Positions 10,074-19,672 are shown, counted from the first letter of the stretch. The stretch is 64,000 bases of DNA from Nitrosomonas sp. (GCA_016721865.1 JADKHF010000041.1:80818-144817); one strand, 5' to 3'. The notes: generated by a model not told the origin, from the sequence alone. Made by a program: numbers and translations.

Positions 10074-11281
10074 ATAAACGATCGGTTATCGGTACACCGC
10101 TGAGTCCGTCAGCGACAAAAGTCATGCTGCTGGGCAGCGGCGAGTTGGGCAAGGAAGTCATTATTGCGTTGCAACGTCTGGGCGTGGAAACCATTGCGGT
10201 AGATCGTTACGCCAAAGCACCCGGGCATCAGGTGGCGCATCGTGCGCATGTGATTAACATGGCGGATGGACAGGTATTGCGTGCACTGATCGAACAGGAG
10301 CGGCCCGACATCATCGTTCCGGAAATTGAGGCGATTGCAACCGATATGCTGGTTGAGGTTGAGCAACTGGGCATCGCAAAAGTAATTCCAACGGCGCGTG
10401 CCGCCAAACTGACCATGAATCGTGAGGGCATTCGCTGCCTGGCGGCGGAAACACTGGGGCTGCCGACTTCGCCGTATGCCTTTGCCAACAGTCTGGATGA
10501 ACTGCGTGCCGCGATTAACGGCAAGATCGGCTGTCTCGGTATTGTTAAGCCGGTAATGTCCTCATCGGGTAAAGGCCAGTCGCGTATTGACCACGCCGGA
10601 GAAGTTGAGGCAGCCTGGAGCTATGCCGCCAGTGGTAGCCGGGTGAATCAAGGGCGGGTGATTGTTGAAGGCGTGATTCATTTTGACTACGAAATCACGC
10701 AACTGACGGTGCGTGCGCTGGATGTAGACGGTACCGTCAAAACGCATTTCTGCGAACCGATCGGGCATGTGCAGGTGCACGGCGATTATGTCGAAAGCTG
10801 GCAGCCGCAGGCGATGTCATCCGTGGCGCTGGAACGCGCACGTGAAATTGCCCGGAAAATAACGGATAACCTGGGTGGATTGGGTAGTTTTGGCGTGGAG
10901 CTGTTTATCAAGGGCGACGAAGTATGGTTCAGCGAAGTCAGTCCGCGCCCGCACGATACCGGCATGGTGACGATGTGCAGCCAGAAGCAGAACGAATTTG
11001 ATTTGCATGCGCGCGCTATCTTAGGATTGCCGGTGGATGCCTCGTTGCAGGCGCCGGGCGCCAGCGCGGTGATTTACGGTCAATTGGAAGCGCAAGGCAT
11101 TGCATTCGCCGGTATCGCCGAAGCGCTCAGCGTGCCGCAAAGCGATTTGCGCCTGTTCGGCAAGCCTGAATCGTTCAAGCGCCGCCGCATGGGTGTTGCG
11201 CTGGCGAACGGCGTCAATACGGATGAAGCCCGCAGCCGTGCTAAACTTGCGGCCAGCCGGGTGATACCCATCAAAGAATAA
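10070..11281 (+). CDS. purT: Formate-dependent phosphoribosylglycinamide formyltransferase 2
   Basis: ATP-grasp enzyme that formylates GAR with formate and ATP in the third step of purine synthesis. The 403-residue length is normal. The glycine-rich N-terminus MLLGSGELGKEVIIALQRLG and the ATP-grasp stretch IVKPVMSSSGKGQSRI are present, followed by WFSEVSPRPHDTGMVTM. It overlaps queG by four bases. It is intact and somewhat richer in G+C than its neighbours. Confidence 0.97.
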   Translation: MNKRSVIGTPLSPSATKVMLLGSGELGKEVIIALQRLGVETIAVDRYAKAPGHQVAHRAHVINMADGQVLRALIEQERPDIIVPEIEAIATDMLVEVEQLGIAKVIPTARAAKLTMNREGIRCLAAETLGLPTSPYAFANSLDELRAAINGKIGCLGIVKPVMSSSGKGQSRIDHAGEVEAAWSYAASGSRVNQGRVIVEGVIHFDYEITQLTVRALDVDGTVKTHFCEPIGHVQVHGDYVESWQPQAMSSVALERAREIARKITDNLGGLGSFGVELFIKGDEVWFSEVSPRPHDTGMVTMCSQKQNEFDLHARAILGLPVDASLQAPGASAVIYGQLEAQGIAFAGIAEALSVPQSDLRLFGKPESFKRRRMGVALANGVNTDEARSRAKLAASRVIPIKE

Positions 11282-11318
11282 TTTAAACAAATTTACCAAC
11301 AATTAAATAAGGAAAATC

Positions 11319-12227
11319 ATGACGATCGAACAATTCAACACGCAATTCGGTATCGCAGGTCAAGTGGAATTTGTCGCAGGCAACGGCGGCTTGCCGATGA
11401 TTCAGGTAAAAACCGCTAAAGCCAAAGCCCTGGTCTCGATTCACGCCGGTCAGGTATTGTCGTATCAGCCCGCCGGTGAGCCGGAAGACGTGATGTTTTT
11501 GAGCGCGAAAGCGTATTACCAAGACGGCAAAGCCATCAAAGGCGGCGCGCCAATCTGCTGGCCGTGGTTCGGCGCCGATCCGGAAGGCAAGGGAAGACCG
11601 GGGCATGGTTTTGTGCGCAATCGTCCGTGGAATGTGGTAGCCACCGAAGCGCTGAGTAGTGGCGATATCAAAGTTACTGTTGGACTGGACGATACAGCGG
11701 AAACGCAAGCTATCTGGCCACAATCGTTCAACCTGCGGCAGGAAATCGTGATCAATGACAGCTTGAACCTGTCATTGATCACGCGTAACACCGGCAAAGA
11801 AAAGTTCACCATTACGCAAGCGTTTCATACTTACTTCAAGGTTGGCAGTATTGCACAAGTGAAGGTGCTGGGTCTGGAAGGATGCGGTTATATCGACAAG
11901 GCAGGCGGTGGCAATGCGCAAAAGCAGCAAGCTGGCGCTGTGACAATCGACTCCGAGGTTGATCGCATTTATCTGGATGTCGGTAATACCTTAACGATTG
12001 ACGATAGCGCGTTGAACCGCCGTATTGAGATTACCTCGAAAGGCAGCAAAACGGCTGTGGTGTGGAATCCCTGGGAGAAAATTTCCAGGGAAATGGCCGA
12101 TCTGGAAGATGCCGACTATCAGCATTTGCTGTGTGTTGAAACAACCAACGCCGCGAGTGACGTAGTAGAAGTTGCGCCCGGCAGTGAATGCCGATTGACC
12201 GCAAATTATCGCGTGATACGTAATTAA
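11319..12227 (+). CDS. D-hexose-6-phosphate mutarotase (YeaD-like)
   Basis: A 302-residue beta-sandwich protein of the aldose-1-epimerase superfamily that interconverts hexose-6-phosphate anomers. Family landmarks are GGAPICWPWFG, HGFVRNRPW, ITQAFHTYFKV (catalytic His) and VVWNPWEK, then LCVETTNAA with the C-terminal Glu. An AAGGAAAATC ribosome site precedes the ATG. It is convergent with ampD, overlapping by four bases. Confidence 0.92.
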   Translation: MTIEQFNTQFGIAGQVEFVAGNGGLPMIQVKTAKAKALVSIHAGQVLSYQPAGEPEDVMFLSAKAYYQDGKAIKGGAPICWPWFGADPEGKGRPGHGFVRNRPWNVVATEALSSGDIKVTVGLDDTAETQAIWPQSFNLRQEIVINDSLNLSLITRNTGKEKFTITQAFHTYFKVGSIAQVKVLGLEGCGYIDKAGGGNAQKQQAGAVTIDSEVDRIYLDVGNTLTIDDSALNRRIEITSKGSKTAVVWNPWEKISREMADLEDADYQHLLCVETTNAASDVVEVAPGSECRLTANYRVIRN

Positions 12228-12802
12228 GATGCATCATAATACTTTGTTGTTCTGAAATATTCCGCATTGCCTGAACCGGTTGCATATCTTTTCCAGTCAA
12301 AATAAGGTCCGGGATCAGTTTTGCGGTCCGGTGCAATATCCGAATGTCCGGCAATATGCCGGATCGGATAGTGGCCGCATAAGCACTGTGTCAATGCGAT
12401 CAGTGTCGTATATTGCGCATCGGTAAAAGGCGAAATATCACTGCCTTCCAGTTCAATGCCAATTGAGTAATCATTGCAGCAATCTTTGCCTAGCCAACTC
12501 GATAAACCAGCATGCCAGGCACGCTTGGTACAAGGGACAAATTGAATCACCGTATTATCACGGCGTATGAAAAAATGCGTAGAGACTTTGAGTCCTTGCA
12601 ACGATTGATAATACGGGTGCGCTTGCGGGTCTATTTGGTTGGTAAATAAGTCAATTACGCCGTTGCCGCCAAATTCGTTCGGCGGAAGGCTAATATTATG
12701 GATTACCAACAAGCTGATTTCAGTATCAACGGGTCGCTCGTCAAAATTGGGAGAAGCGATAAATTGCGCGGTATCCAGCAAACCGGCGGTATCAAAGTGC
12801 AT
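12224..12802 (-). CDS. ampD: 1,6-anhydro-N-acetylmuramyl-L-alanine amidase AmpD
   Basis: Cytoplasmic Zn amidase of peptidoglycan recycling that splits anhydro-MurNAc from the stem peptide. The 192-residue protein has Zn-ligand regions LLVIHNISLPP, AWHAGLSSW and AGHSDIAPDRKTDPGPYFDW, the last holding the catalytic Lys and the ligand Asp. Loss of AmpD often derepresses ampC-type beta-lactamases elsewhere, but no ampR/ampC lies here. It faces tmk divergently across about 70 bases. Confidence 0.95.
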   Translation of the reverse strand: MHFDTAGLLDTAQFIASPNFDERPVDTEISLLVIHNISLPPNEFGGNGVIDLFTNQIDPQAHPYYQSLQGLKVSTHFFIRRDNTVIQFVPCTKRAWHAGLSSWLGKDCCNDYSIGIELEGSDISPFTDAQYTTLIALTQCLCGHYPIRHIAGHSDIAPDRKTDPGPYFDWKRYATGSGNAEYFRTTKYYDAS

Positions 12803-12875
12803 GATAGAATTGACTGATAATTGAATGTCCGTGCATGGTAGCTTACCTTAATAAAGCTTGAAAATAGAAAAAGAC

Positions 12876-13502
12876 ATGATACCTGGCAAATTCATTACGC
12901 TGGAAGGCATTGACGGCGCGGGCAAGTCGACCCAGCTTACCTGGATTGTCGAGCTATTGCAGCGTGCGGGATTGCAAACCGTGGTAACGCGCGAGCCGGG
13001 TGGAACCGCTTTGGGTGAGCAGTTGCGTGCATTGCTGTTGGATAAAACCATGACCATGCATGCGGAAACCGAAACGTTACTGATGTTCGCGGCACGCCGC
13101 GAGCATTTGGATAAAGTAATTATTCCAGCCTTATCGCAAGGGCAATGGGTGATATCGGATCGTTTTGCCGATGCCAGCTTCGCCTATCAAGGCGGCGGCA
13201 GGGGATTGAATGTTGATAAATTATCTATTTTGGAACATTGGGTGCAAGGCGAGCTGCAACCCGATCTGACGCTTTATTTTGACGTGCCGGTGGAAGTCGG
13301 TATGCAGCGTGTCAGTCAAATCAAGAACGTGGATCGCTTTGAAAAAGAGCAGGCCGATTTTTTCCAGCGCGTGCGTGCCGCTTATCTGGACAGAGCCAGA
13401 CAATTCCCTGACCGGATCAAAATCATCGACAGCAGTCAATCTTTGGCCGAAGTCAAAGCTGCGGTTGAACAAACATTGAAGGATGTACTGAATCATGGCT
13501 GA
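12876..13502 (+). CDS. tmk: Thymidylate kinase
   Basis: Phosphorylates dTMP to dTDP. The P-loop is EGIDGAGKSTQ, the DR-type base-binding segment is SDRFADASFAYQGGGRGL, and the remaining motifs follow in order. The ATG at 12876 gives the family-typical MIPGKFITLEG N-terminus; an in-frame TTG at 12858 would add six charged residues and is less likely. The 3' end overlaps holB by eight bases, as in many proteobacteria. Confidence 0.96.
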   Translation: MIPGKFITLEGIDGAGKSTQLTWIVELLQRAGLQTVVTREPGGTALGEQLRALLLDKTMTMHAETETLLMFAARREHLDKVIIPALSQGQWVISDRFADASFAYQGGGRGLNVDKLSILEHWVQGELQPDLTLYFDVPVEVGMQRVSQIKNVDRFEKEQADFFQRVRAAYLDRARQFPDRIKIIDSSQSLAEVKAAVEQTLKDVLNHG

Positions 13503-14535
13503 TATTTTTATCTGGCAGCAGGAAATCTGGCGGAAATTGACGCAGAACCGTGAATTTCGCGGACATGCATTACTGCTCAAAGGGAAAAAGGGAATCGGCA
13601 AATATGAATTTGCGCGCCATCTGGCGAAATCATTGTTATGCACTGCGCCCACCGCAGAACGAGAAGCGTGTGGAAAATGCTTAAGCTGCGGATGGTTTGA
13701 GCAAAGTAGTCATCCCAATTTTTATCTGGTCATGCCGGAAGCGTTAACAGTCAAACCAGGTGAGCATAGCGAAAAAGACGAGAGTGAGGACAAATCCAGC
13801 AGCGCTGCAACCAAGAAAGCTGCAAGCCAGCAAATCGGTATCGATCAGATTCGTAAACTGACTGATTTTGTCTATATGACCGGGCATCAGAATGGTTACA
13901 AAGTTATTCTGTTCTATCCGGCTGAAGCGATGAATACGGCATCTGCCAATGCGCTGTTAAAGAAACTCGAGGAGCCGCCGGAGCATGTTTTGTTTATTCT
14001 GGTCACGCATCAAGCACAACACTTGCTACCGACGATACGCAGTCGCTGCCAGCAGATTGCCATGCCGATACCCGATGTTGAAACTGCAGTGGCATGGCTA
14101 AAGCAACATAATGTCAGTGATCCTGAGGGCAGTTTGGCTGCCGCTGGTTTTTCTCCTTTATCAGCGTTATCGCTGGATAAGGGGGAAAATGCAGCGCAAT
14201 ACGAGCAATTCATACAGCAAATTGGGCATCCTGACCGGCTGGATCCGCTTTTTCTCGCCACTACCTTGCAGCAAACTAATCTCTCTATCATCGTCAACTG
14301 GCTGCAGAAATGGTGCTACGACTTGGTCAGTTATCGTACCACTGGAAAGATTCGTTACTACTTGAACCAGTTGACTCCAATCAAGGCACTAAGCAGAGAG
14401 ATTGATTTGCTGGAATGTATTACCTTTACACGGGCCTTGAATTCAAAGCAACAACTGTCGCATCACCCGCTGAATCCCCGTTTGTTCCTCGAGGAAATGT
14501 TCATTGATTATGCGGCGGTGCTGCGCAAAAGATAA
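13495..14535 (+). CDS. holB: DNA polymerase III delta-prime subunit
   Basis: Clamp-loader subunit. The N-terminal AAA+ module has a degenerate P-loop (KGKKGIGKYEFA) and a four-Cys zinc site (LLCTAPTAEREACGKCLSCG), then IDQIRKLTDFV, NALLKKLEEPP and LVTHQAQHLLPTIRSRCQ with the SRC motif. The 346-residue length is normal. Codons 90-105 encode an extra acidic/serine-rich linker (SEKDESEDKSSSAATKK). It overlaps tmk and is intact. Confidence 0.95.
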   Translation: MADIFIWQQEIWRKLTQNREFRGHALLLKGKKGIGKYEFARHLAKSLLCTAPTAEREACGKCLSCGWFEQSSHPNFYLVMPEALTVKPGEHSEKDESEDKSSSAATKKAASQQIGIDQIRKLTDFVYMTGHQNGYKVILFYPAEAMNTASANALLKKLEEPPEHVLFILVTHQAQHLLPTIRSRCQQIAMPIPDVETAVAWLKQHNVSDPEGSLAAAGFSPLSALSLDKGENAAQYEQFIQQIGHPDRLDPLFLATTLQQTNLSIIVNWLQKWCYDLVSYRTTGKIRYYLNQLTPIKALSREIDLLECITFTRALNSKQQLSHHPLNPRLFLEEMFIDYAAVLRKR

Positions 14536-15057
14536 TCATTTTTTCTCAAACGTATCATCCGCTTTCAGAACCTTCAGTGCAACACTGGCGCAGACTTCAT
14601 CAAACTCAATACCCGGAGCGCCTCCCACACCGATGCCGCCAACCACTTCACCGCCGATCTTGATCGGAAAGCCACCGCCCAATAACAGAATGTTTTCGTT
14701 CAACCGCGTCAAGCTTTGCAATTCCGGCTTCTGTGTAACCAGCACGGCATATTTATGCGTCGAATCGCGTAAACTATTGGCGGTGTAAGCCTTACGGCGG
14801 CTGCTATCCAATGTGTGTGGCCTGGCACCATCGGCTTTTAATTGCACCTTGAGCAATCCGGATTGGTCGACAATGGCCACGCTGACTTTGAAGCCATCGT
14901 CGTGGCATTTTTTGATTGCCGCCATCGCCGCCTAAATTGATAATTCCAGCGGTAAAACCTTTTGTGTCGGAAAATCCTGCGCGAAAGCGGAGGTGGATAA
15001 TACCCAGAGTGATAGCGTTGAAACACCGATTGCAAATTGTTTAAGTTTGTTTGTCAT
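14536..15057 (-). CDS. GlcG/HbpS-like heme-binding domain protein, interrupted by an amber codon
   Basis: The ATG at 15057 starts a signal peptide (MTNKLKQFAIGVSTLSLWVL, cleavage near SAFAQD). The DUF336 domain follows, with VSVAIVDQSGLLKVQLKADG, GGGFPIKIGGEVVGGIGVGG and an acidic tail. The two parts are in one frame but separated by TAG at 14932-14934 between ELSI and AAMAAIKKC, where glutamine would be expected (CAG to TAG). The secreted HbpS/GlcG group binds heme or small ligands; its role here is unknown. A product from the downstream ATG at 14925 would lack the signal. It is convergent with holB, with no gap. Confidence 0.75.
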
Positions 15058-15099
15058 GATCAAGTCCTTTGTGTCAATTTTTAGGATAAATTACGGAAT

Positions 15100-15186
15100 C
15101 TCTGAATAACTGTCATTTTCGAGTGCAACGAGAAATCGATCAAGATTCCTCACAGTGTCCGGAATGACAGATGCGGGTTATTCAAA
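15100..15186. repeat. Dispersed palindromic repeat, copy 1
   Basis: An imperfect inverted repeat GAATAACTGTCATT ... GGAATGACAG ... GTTATTC with an internal CGAGAAATC. Related copies lie at 35240-35276 and 56055-56155. The motif TGTCATTTCGAGCG-GCGAGAAATC is a widespread bacterial intergenic repeat. No coding potential was seen in it. Confidence 0.7.
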
Positions 15187-15240
15187 GGCCTATTAAGATA
15201 CGCAGTGAGATTATCACTACTTTCACGTCAAGGTGACAAC

Positions 15241-15956
15241 ATGATTATAAAGACGATCGATTATCAGGATGGCAATACACCACTGGAAGGCTATCTGGCT
15301 TATCACGAAACTGGAAAACCGCAACCTGCGGTGCTGGTCGCGCATGACTGGAGCGGACGGCGGGAATTGGCATGCAAAGGCGCGGAGAGAATCGCCGACA
15401 TGGGATACGCCGGCTTTGCGCTGGATATGTATGGCAAAGGTATTTTTGGTGCCGATGGCGACGCAGAAAAAAACAGTGCATTGATGGCCCCGTTTGCACA
15501 AGATCGCGTCTTGCTGCGCCGGAGAATCAACGCCGCGTTGCATGCCGTGCGACAACTACCGCAAGTCGATGCCACGAAAATCGCCGCGATGGGTTACTGC
15601 TTCGGCGGCATGTGCGTGCTGGAACTGGCGCGATCCGGTGCGGATGTGAAAGGTGTCATTAGCATCCACGGCATTTTTGCTCCGGGCAATGCGGTCAATG
15701 CAGAAAAATCACCGCAAAAGTGCTCTGCCTGCATGGTCATGACGACCCGATGGTGCCGCCGGAGCAGGTGCTCGCATTTGAAACGGAAATGACCCAGGCC
15801 AATGTGGATTGGCAAATCCATGTTTACGGCGGCACGATGCACGCTTTCACCAATCCGAAAGCCAATAATCCTAGTTTTGGAACGGTATATAAGGAAGTGG
15901 CGGCGAATCGGGCATACCGGTCGATTGAAAATTTCTTGGGTGAGGTATTTGGGTAA
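15241..15956 (+). CDS. Dienelactone hydrolase family protein, frameshifted
   Basis: An alpha/beta hydrolase of the DLH family. The ATG at 15241 gives MIIKTIDYQDGNTPLEGYL. The nucleophile motif is GYCFGGMCVLELA (catalytic Cys), the Asp region is CLHGHDDPMVPPEQ and the His is in GGTMHAFTNP. The last two lie in another frame; adding one A to the run of five at 15704-15708 gives AEKITAKVLCLHGHDDP and restores one protein of about 239 residues. The physiological substrate is unknown; bacterial DLH proteins act on dienelactone or other esters. It is a single-gene unit with a hairpin downstream. Confidence 0.85.
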
Positions 15957-16069
15957 AACGCAAGAAACGGCCTATGACTGAACCGGTTAAACCGCTGGAT
16001 CCGGTTTTTATGCATCGAAGCCGATGACGACATGTTTGAAGAAAACATCTTGTTTCATGATCGTTAAGT

Positions 16070-16094
16070 GTTGGGCTTTCTTCGGCAGCCCAAC
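16070..16094. terminator. Hairpin downstream of the DLH gene
   Basis: Arms GTTGGGCT and AGCCCAAC (8 bp) are separated by nine bases, about 115 bases after the hydrolase stop codon. There is no long T run, so it is only a possible terminator. Confidence 0.4.
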
Positions 16095-16210
16095 CTACCG
16101 CGCTGGAGCAATAGGCTTCCAATTGGTTGCAGCAGCTTGTATTTTTGCGCATTGCTGTGATGTCAGTGTCTTTTCAAGGTGATCGCGCCTCTCTATCGCT
16201 TTTTCTGACC

Positions 16211-17464
16211 TGGTCAAGTAAAACCGGACACCTCAGTTAAGCAACTTTCATCGTTTTTGCTGCTTCAGCTTCATATTGGTTCGGACTTTTGTAATCCAGG
16301 TATGAATGCAGTCTTTGGTTGTTATAAAACACGGCGATATACTGCAAAATGTCCTGCTGTGCTTCATAGCGGGTTTGGTAATGCCGCCATTGGCAACGTT
16401 CCTGCTTGAGGCTGCCAAAGAAGCTTTCCGCAACTGCATTATCCCAACAATTTCCCAGACGACTCATGCTGCCAATAAAACCATATGCTTTCAGTAGATT
16501 GCGGTATGCTTTGCCAGCATCTGCGATCCACGATCTGAATGCACAATCAGGCCTGGCGGTGGCCGGCGCAACCAGATAGCCATTCGCAATGCATCACAAA
16601 CCAGTGTTGCTTTCATCCGTGAGCTCATGCTCCAACCGACCACTTTTCTGGAAAACAAATCTATTACGATTGCCAGATACAGCCAGCCTTCTTGTGTCCA
16701 GATGTATGTGATATCGCAAACATAAACTTGATCCGGTTTGGCAACATCAAATTGCCGATTCAATTGGTTTTCAAATACCGGCAACTGGTGATTGCTGTCT
16801 GTCGTCACCTTGTATTTCTTCCGATGCCTGACAGTGACGAAAGCCTCACGCATTAGTTTTCTCGTCTTCCAGCGGCTAATCGAATAGCCTAAGGCATTTA
16901 GCGCTCGTTTCATTCGGCGACTGCCATAGGTGTAATCGCATGATTTTGCAATATTCTTCACAGCATCAAGAAGTTGTCTGTGGTGCAGATCATCCGGGCA
17001 ATTGCGACGGCGTTGTTCATAGTCATAGTAAGCACTGCGACTGACACCCAATAGCCGACACATTAGGCCGACCGGGCAGGTCTTTTCTTTTGGGTGATGA
17101 ACGAATACTTCACTTCGTTTCTTTCGCGAAAAAGACCGCCGCCTCCTTTAATATTTGCCGCTCCAGCTTTAATTGTTTGTTTTCTATCTTAAGTCGCCGA
17201 ATTTCTCCCTGATCCGGCGTCAGTTTCCCATTACCCCGGAATGCCTGGCCATTATTATCCGCCTCGTTCTCCTTGATCCATCGCCCAAGCATGTTAGCCC
17301 TGATTTCCAAGCTCCTGGCAGCTTCTGCTATCGTCAATCCCTGATCCAGAACCAGACTGATTGCATCCAGTTTGAATTCCTTTGTATATTGTTTCCTCGT
17401 TTCCATTTCTTCCTCCAATTAAGATTATTTTCTCTTAACTGGAGTGTCCGAGTCTATTAGACCA
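16211..17464 (-). mobile_element. IS3-family insertion sequence with broken orfB
   Basis: The ends carry imperfect inverted repeats, TGGTCAAGTAAAACCGGACA on the left and, reversed on the right, TGGTCTAATAGACTCGGACA, bounding about 1254 bp. orfA (17110-17418) is a 102-residue helix-turn-helix protein starting METRKQYTKEFKLDAISLV (M5 of the open frame). orfB (17063 down to 16237) has the rve DDE core: VCDITYIWTQEGWLYLAIVI, VHSDRGSQ and NAVAESFFGSLKQE. orfB is split: restoring one base near 16520 would give SQYAGKAYRNLLKAYGF. The element therefore looks inactive as sequenced. No convincing target duplication was found. It truncates a Sel1-repeat gene fragment on its right side. Confidence 0.88.
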
Positions 17465-17498
17465 CATCATTCAAATCCTTGAGCACTGGATAGTAACC

Positions 17499-17695
17499 TC
17501 AGAAATAAGCTAATTTATTGTCCTTGGAAACACCTTCGCCATTATAATAGCTTACTCCCAAAGCATACTGAGCGTTAGTATGCTTTGGTCAGCAGCTTTG
17601 CGATACCACGAAACTGCTTGAGCATAATCTCTGGGAACACCATTACCTTTGAAGTACATCATTCCTAACTGATACTCAGCGGCAGCGCTACTTTA
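17499..17695 (-). pseudogene. Sel1-like repeat protein fragment
   Basis: Reverse-strand translation gives about 1.5 Sel1 repeats: AEYQLGMMYFKGNGVPRDYA, QAVSWYRKAADQ, and, after a frame change, AQYALGVSYYNGEGVSKDNK ending in a stop codon at 17499-17501. The fragment lies between the IS3 element and a second IS end, with no start of its own. Sel1 proteins are helical-repeat adaptors; no specific function can be given. Confidence 0.65.
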
Positions 17696-17801
17696 GCCTT
17701 CAAATCACCCGTAAAATTCTTTCGCTTTACTCCCGTCATTTCCTGCTCCTTTTTTAGCAGGATACCATCTTAATTTACTGTCCTGAAAGGAGGGTCCACT
17801 A
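17683..17801 (-). mobile_element. 5' end fragment of a second IS3-type element
   Basis: An ATG at 17739 behind GGAGCAGGAAATG starts MTGVKRKNFTGDLKAKVAL, the typical N-terminus of an IS3/IS150-type OrfA, and then stops matching where the Sel1 sequence begins. The upstream non-coding piece (GGACAGTAAATTAAGATGG, with AGTGGACCCT further out) looks like the terminal repeat. The rest of the element is missing. This differs from the complete IS3 element next door. Confidence 0.6.
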
Positions 17802-17894
17802 TAAGCCCTTTTCATTTCCTGAAAAGAATAAATCATCAGTTGGTTTGTCAAATTCTACGACATACACCATAGACTCAAGCTATCTCACTGCTAC

Positions 17895-19175
17895 CTACTG
17901 TAAATTTCTCAGAATTTCTGCCCCGACACCAATATCAGTTGTCTCGCAGGTGTGAGTTTGTCCCACTTTCCCGATAGCAGGCACTTTTATTTTATTACCG
18001 CATTCGCGGAAAGGAATATCAATTTTTGCAGATTTCTGTGGAAGAGGAAGATCTCCTGTTACTGTTATCAGATTCTGGGAAGTATCTGATACGATTCCAT
18101 CACCTGACTGGAAATCAATTAAACTGGACAAAGTAGGTTGCCCTGTTCCAATTATCGAGACATAAGAAACATTGGATGGAAGGGGATGCGTAGTCAAGTC
18201 ATTAAGTATGTTCAAAGCCGAACTGTTGGGTTGTAATTCCTTGATTGCAATACTGTCTGAGTCGATTTGCGCAGGCAGAAGGTCGCAAATCCCGACACTG
18301 TCGAAAATGTCTAAGTTAATATGACATGCCTCGGCCCAAAAACTCCCTTGATGCGGGGTTCCAATGGTAATAAGTTTCGCAATATCCTCGCGATACGGAA
18401 TTGTCGTTACTGAATCGAGCCCGCGTGCTAATCCTTGCAGATATTCTCTTGCAGCAAGACCACCTGTGCTATGACCAATCAGAAGGACTTTTGTCGCGCC
18501 GGGATTTTGTTCTAAAACCGCTTGAATGATTACTGCCAGTTCGCCCCCCTGAACATCAAGAAATAATCCCTGATTGTCAGAGAAATTTAATGTGTAGAAG
18601 TCGCCAAAGCTGCCCGTACATTTAATACGCAGGTCAGGATCTGGCGGGCAAATTATATCCACCGTTTTTGTAGCCTGATTGTAAGTAGGTATTCCGCCGA
18701 ATGTCCAGTCAGCATTATTTATTAGATAACTTCTATATGCAATCCATGTGTCTGCAGTAGAAGCCATACCATGCATAAAGATGACGGGGTAAGGCCTCGC
18801 TCCACACCCTGATTCTTTCAGAAAAACGGATAAATCACCTATATCCTTCGGCGTGATATCGTCCGGTCCACGGTAATATACATGGTTGTCGGCGGAAGAA
18901 ACCCCCACATAAGCATTGGTATCGGGGTAATAGCGAAAGGTGTAGGGCGAAGATAATTGCACGCCTGCCACCAACGGTGAAAACAAATTGGGATAGAAGG
19001 TTTGCGCCCAATTCAACACGCACTCTATGTTAGGCAGCGTCGCGGGTTCGGCTTTTACTGAGGAATCATTGGCCACTGCTGCTGTGTTGTAAAATGCCGC
19101 GAGAATTATCAATCCGAGTGCGCGTGCTGCAAGGAGCCGCTTCTGCGTTGAAGGTTGTTCATAGTATTTTCCCAA
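17895..19175 (-). CDS. Secreted lipase/esterase (alpha/beta hydrolase)
   Basis: A 426-residue protein with a signal peptide (LIILAAFYNTAAVAND). Residues 45-120 hold a domain with VLNWAQTFYPNLFSP, YTFRYYPDTNAYVGVS and HVYYRGP, which recurs at the N-terminus of many secreted betaproteobacterial proteins. The C-terminal hydrolase has VIFMHGMAS (oxyanion hole), nucleophile elbow LIGHSTGGLAA, ITIGTPHQGS and a late QTHTCE that may hold the catalytic His. This looks like a triacylglycerol lipase or PGAP1-type esterase; the substrate is unproven. It is a single gene among mobile remnants. Confidence 0.8.
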   Translation of the reverse strand: MGKYYEQPSTQKRLLAARALGLIILAAFYNTAAVANDSSVKAEPATLPNIECVLNWAQTFYPNLFSPLVAGVQLSSPYTFRYYPDTNAYVGVSSADNHVYYRGPDDITPKDIGDLSVFLKESGCGARPYPVIFMHGMASTADTWIAYRSYLINNADWTFGGIPTYNQATKTVDIICPPDPDLRIKCTGSFGDFYTLNFSDNQGLFLDVQGGELAVIIQAVLEQNPGATKVLLIGHSTGGLAAREYLQGLARGLDSVTTIPYREDIAKLITIGTPHQGSFWAEACHINLDIFDSVGICDLLPAQIDSDSIAIKELQPNSSALNILNDLTTHPLPSNVSYVSIIGTGQPTLSSLIDFQSGDGIVSDTSQNLITVTGDLPLPQKSAKIDIPFRECGNKIKVPAIGKVGQTHTCETTDIGVGAEILRNLQ

Positions 19176-19672
19176 AGTAAAGAAACAAGGCGACCAACGA
19201 TGAGTAAGTCATGCTACTCAATAACCAGAATTGCAGACTGGACTTATATCGCAACGAAATTTTTGAAAAGAATAATCGAAAAATAAGCCGCAGTCGGTAC
19301 GGAAGCGCACATAATGGACTGTTGGAAGAATTAACCCGGATATTGCATGAATTGCACACGCCCTCACTTGTCTCTTGTTTCCACAAGGGATTTGTCTCAG
19401 TCAGGGGTATGAATAACCACACCGCTTCTTCGAAAAATCCCTTGTGAAACAAATATCATGCGTGATCATCGTGCGAATTCATGCAATATCCGGGTAAATA
19501 ACCCCCCCTATCATGATTCAATTGCAAAGTTTGAGATTCTGTCAAGATTTGTTTTTTTCAGAAAACAGTCAGATGGCGAGGCGCCAATAATGGATCTCAA
19601 GGACAGCCGGTTCAAGTGGGGTGTTAATCAGCTTGCAAAGCCACTCGCTGCTTATTTACATGGACTCGATAT
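19176..19672. other. Intergenic region between lipase and phospholipase D genes
   Basis: About 500 bases without a supported gene. It holds the MITE-like element, a run of seven C at about 19501-19507 and presumably the lipase promoter (not recognisable). Short open frames here are not conserved-looking. Confidence 0.5.
19334..19495. mobile_element. MITE-like element with nested inverted repeats
   Basis: The outer arms are perfect 20-bp inverted repeats: acccggatattgcatgaatt at 19334-19353 and its complement at 19476-19495. The similarity extends a few bases further inward. A perfect 12-bp inner pair, CACAAGGGATTT (19382-19393) and AAATCCCTTGTG (19435-19446), is nested inside. No transposase gene lies between them. 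The ends resemble those of IS1380-type elements (inference), so this is probably a non-autonomous derivative. Confidence 0.65.
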
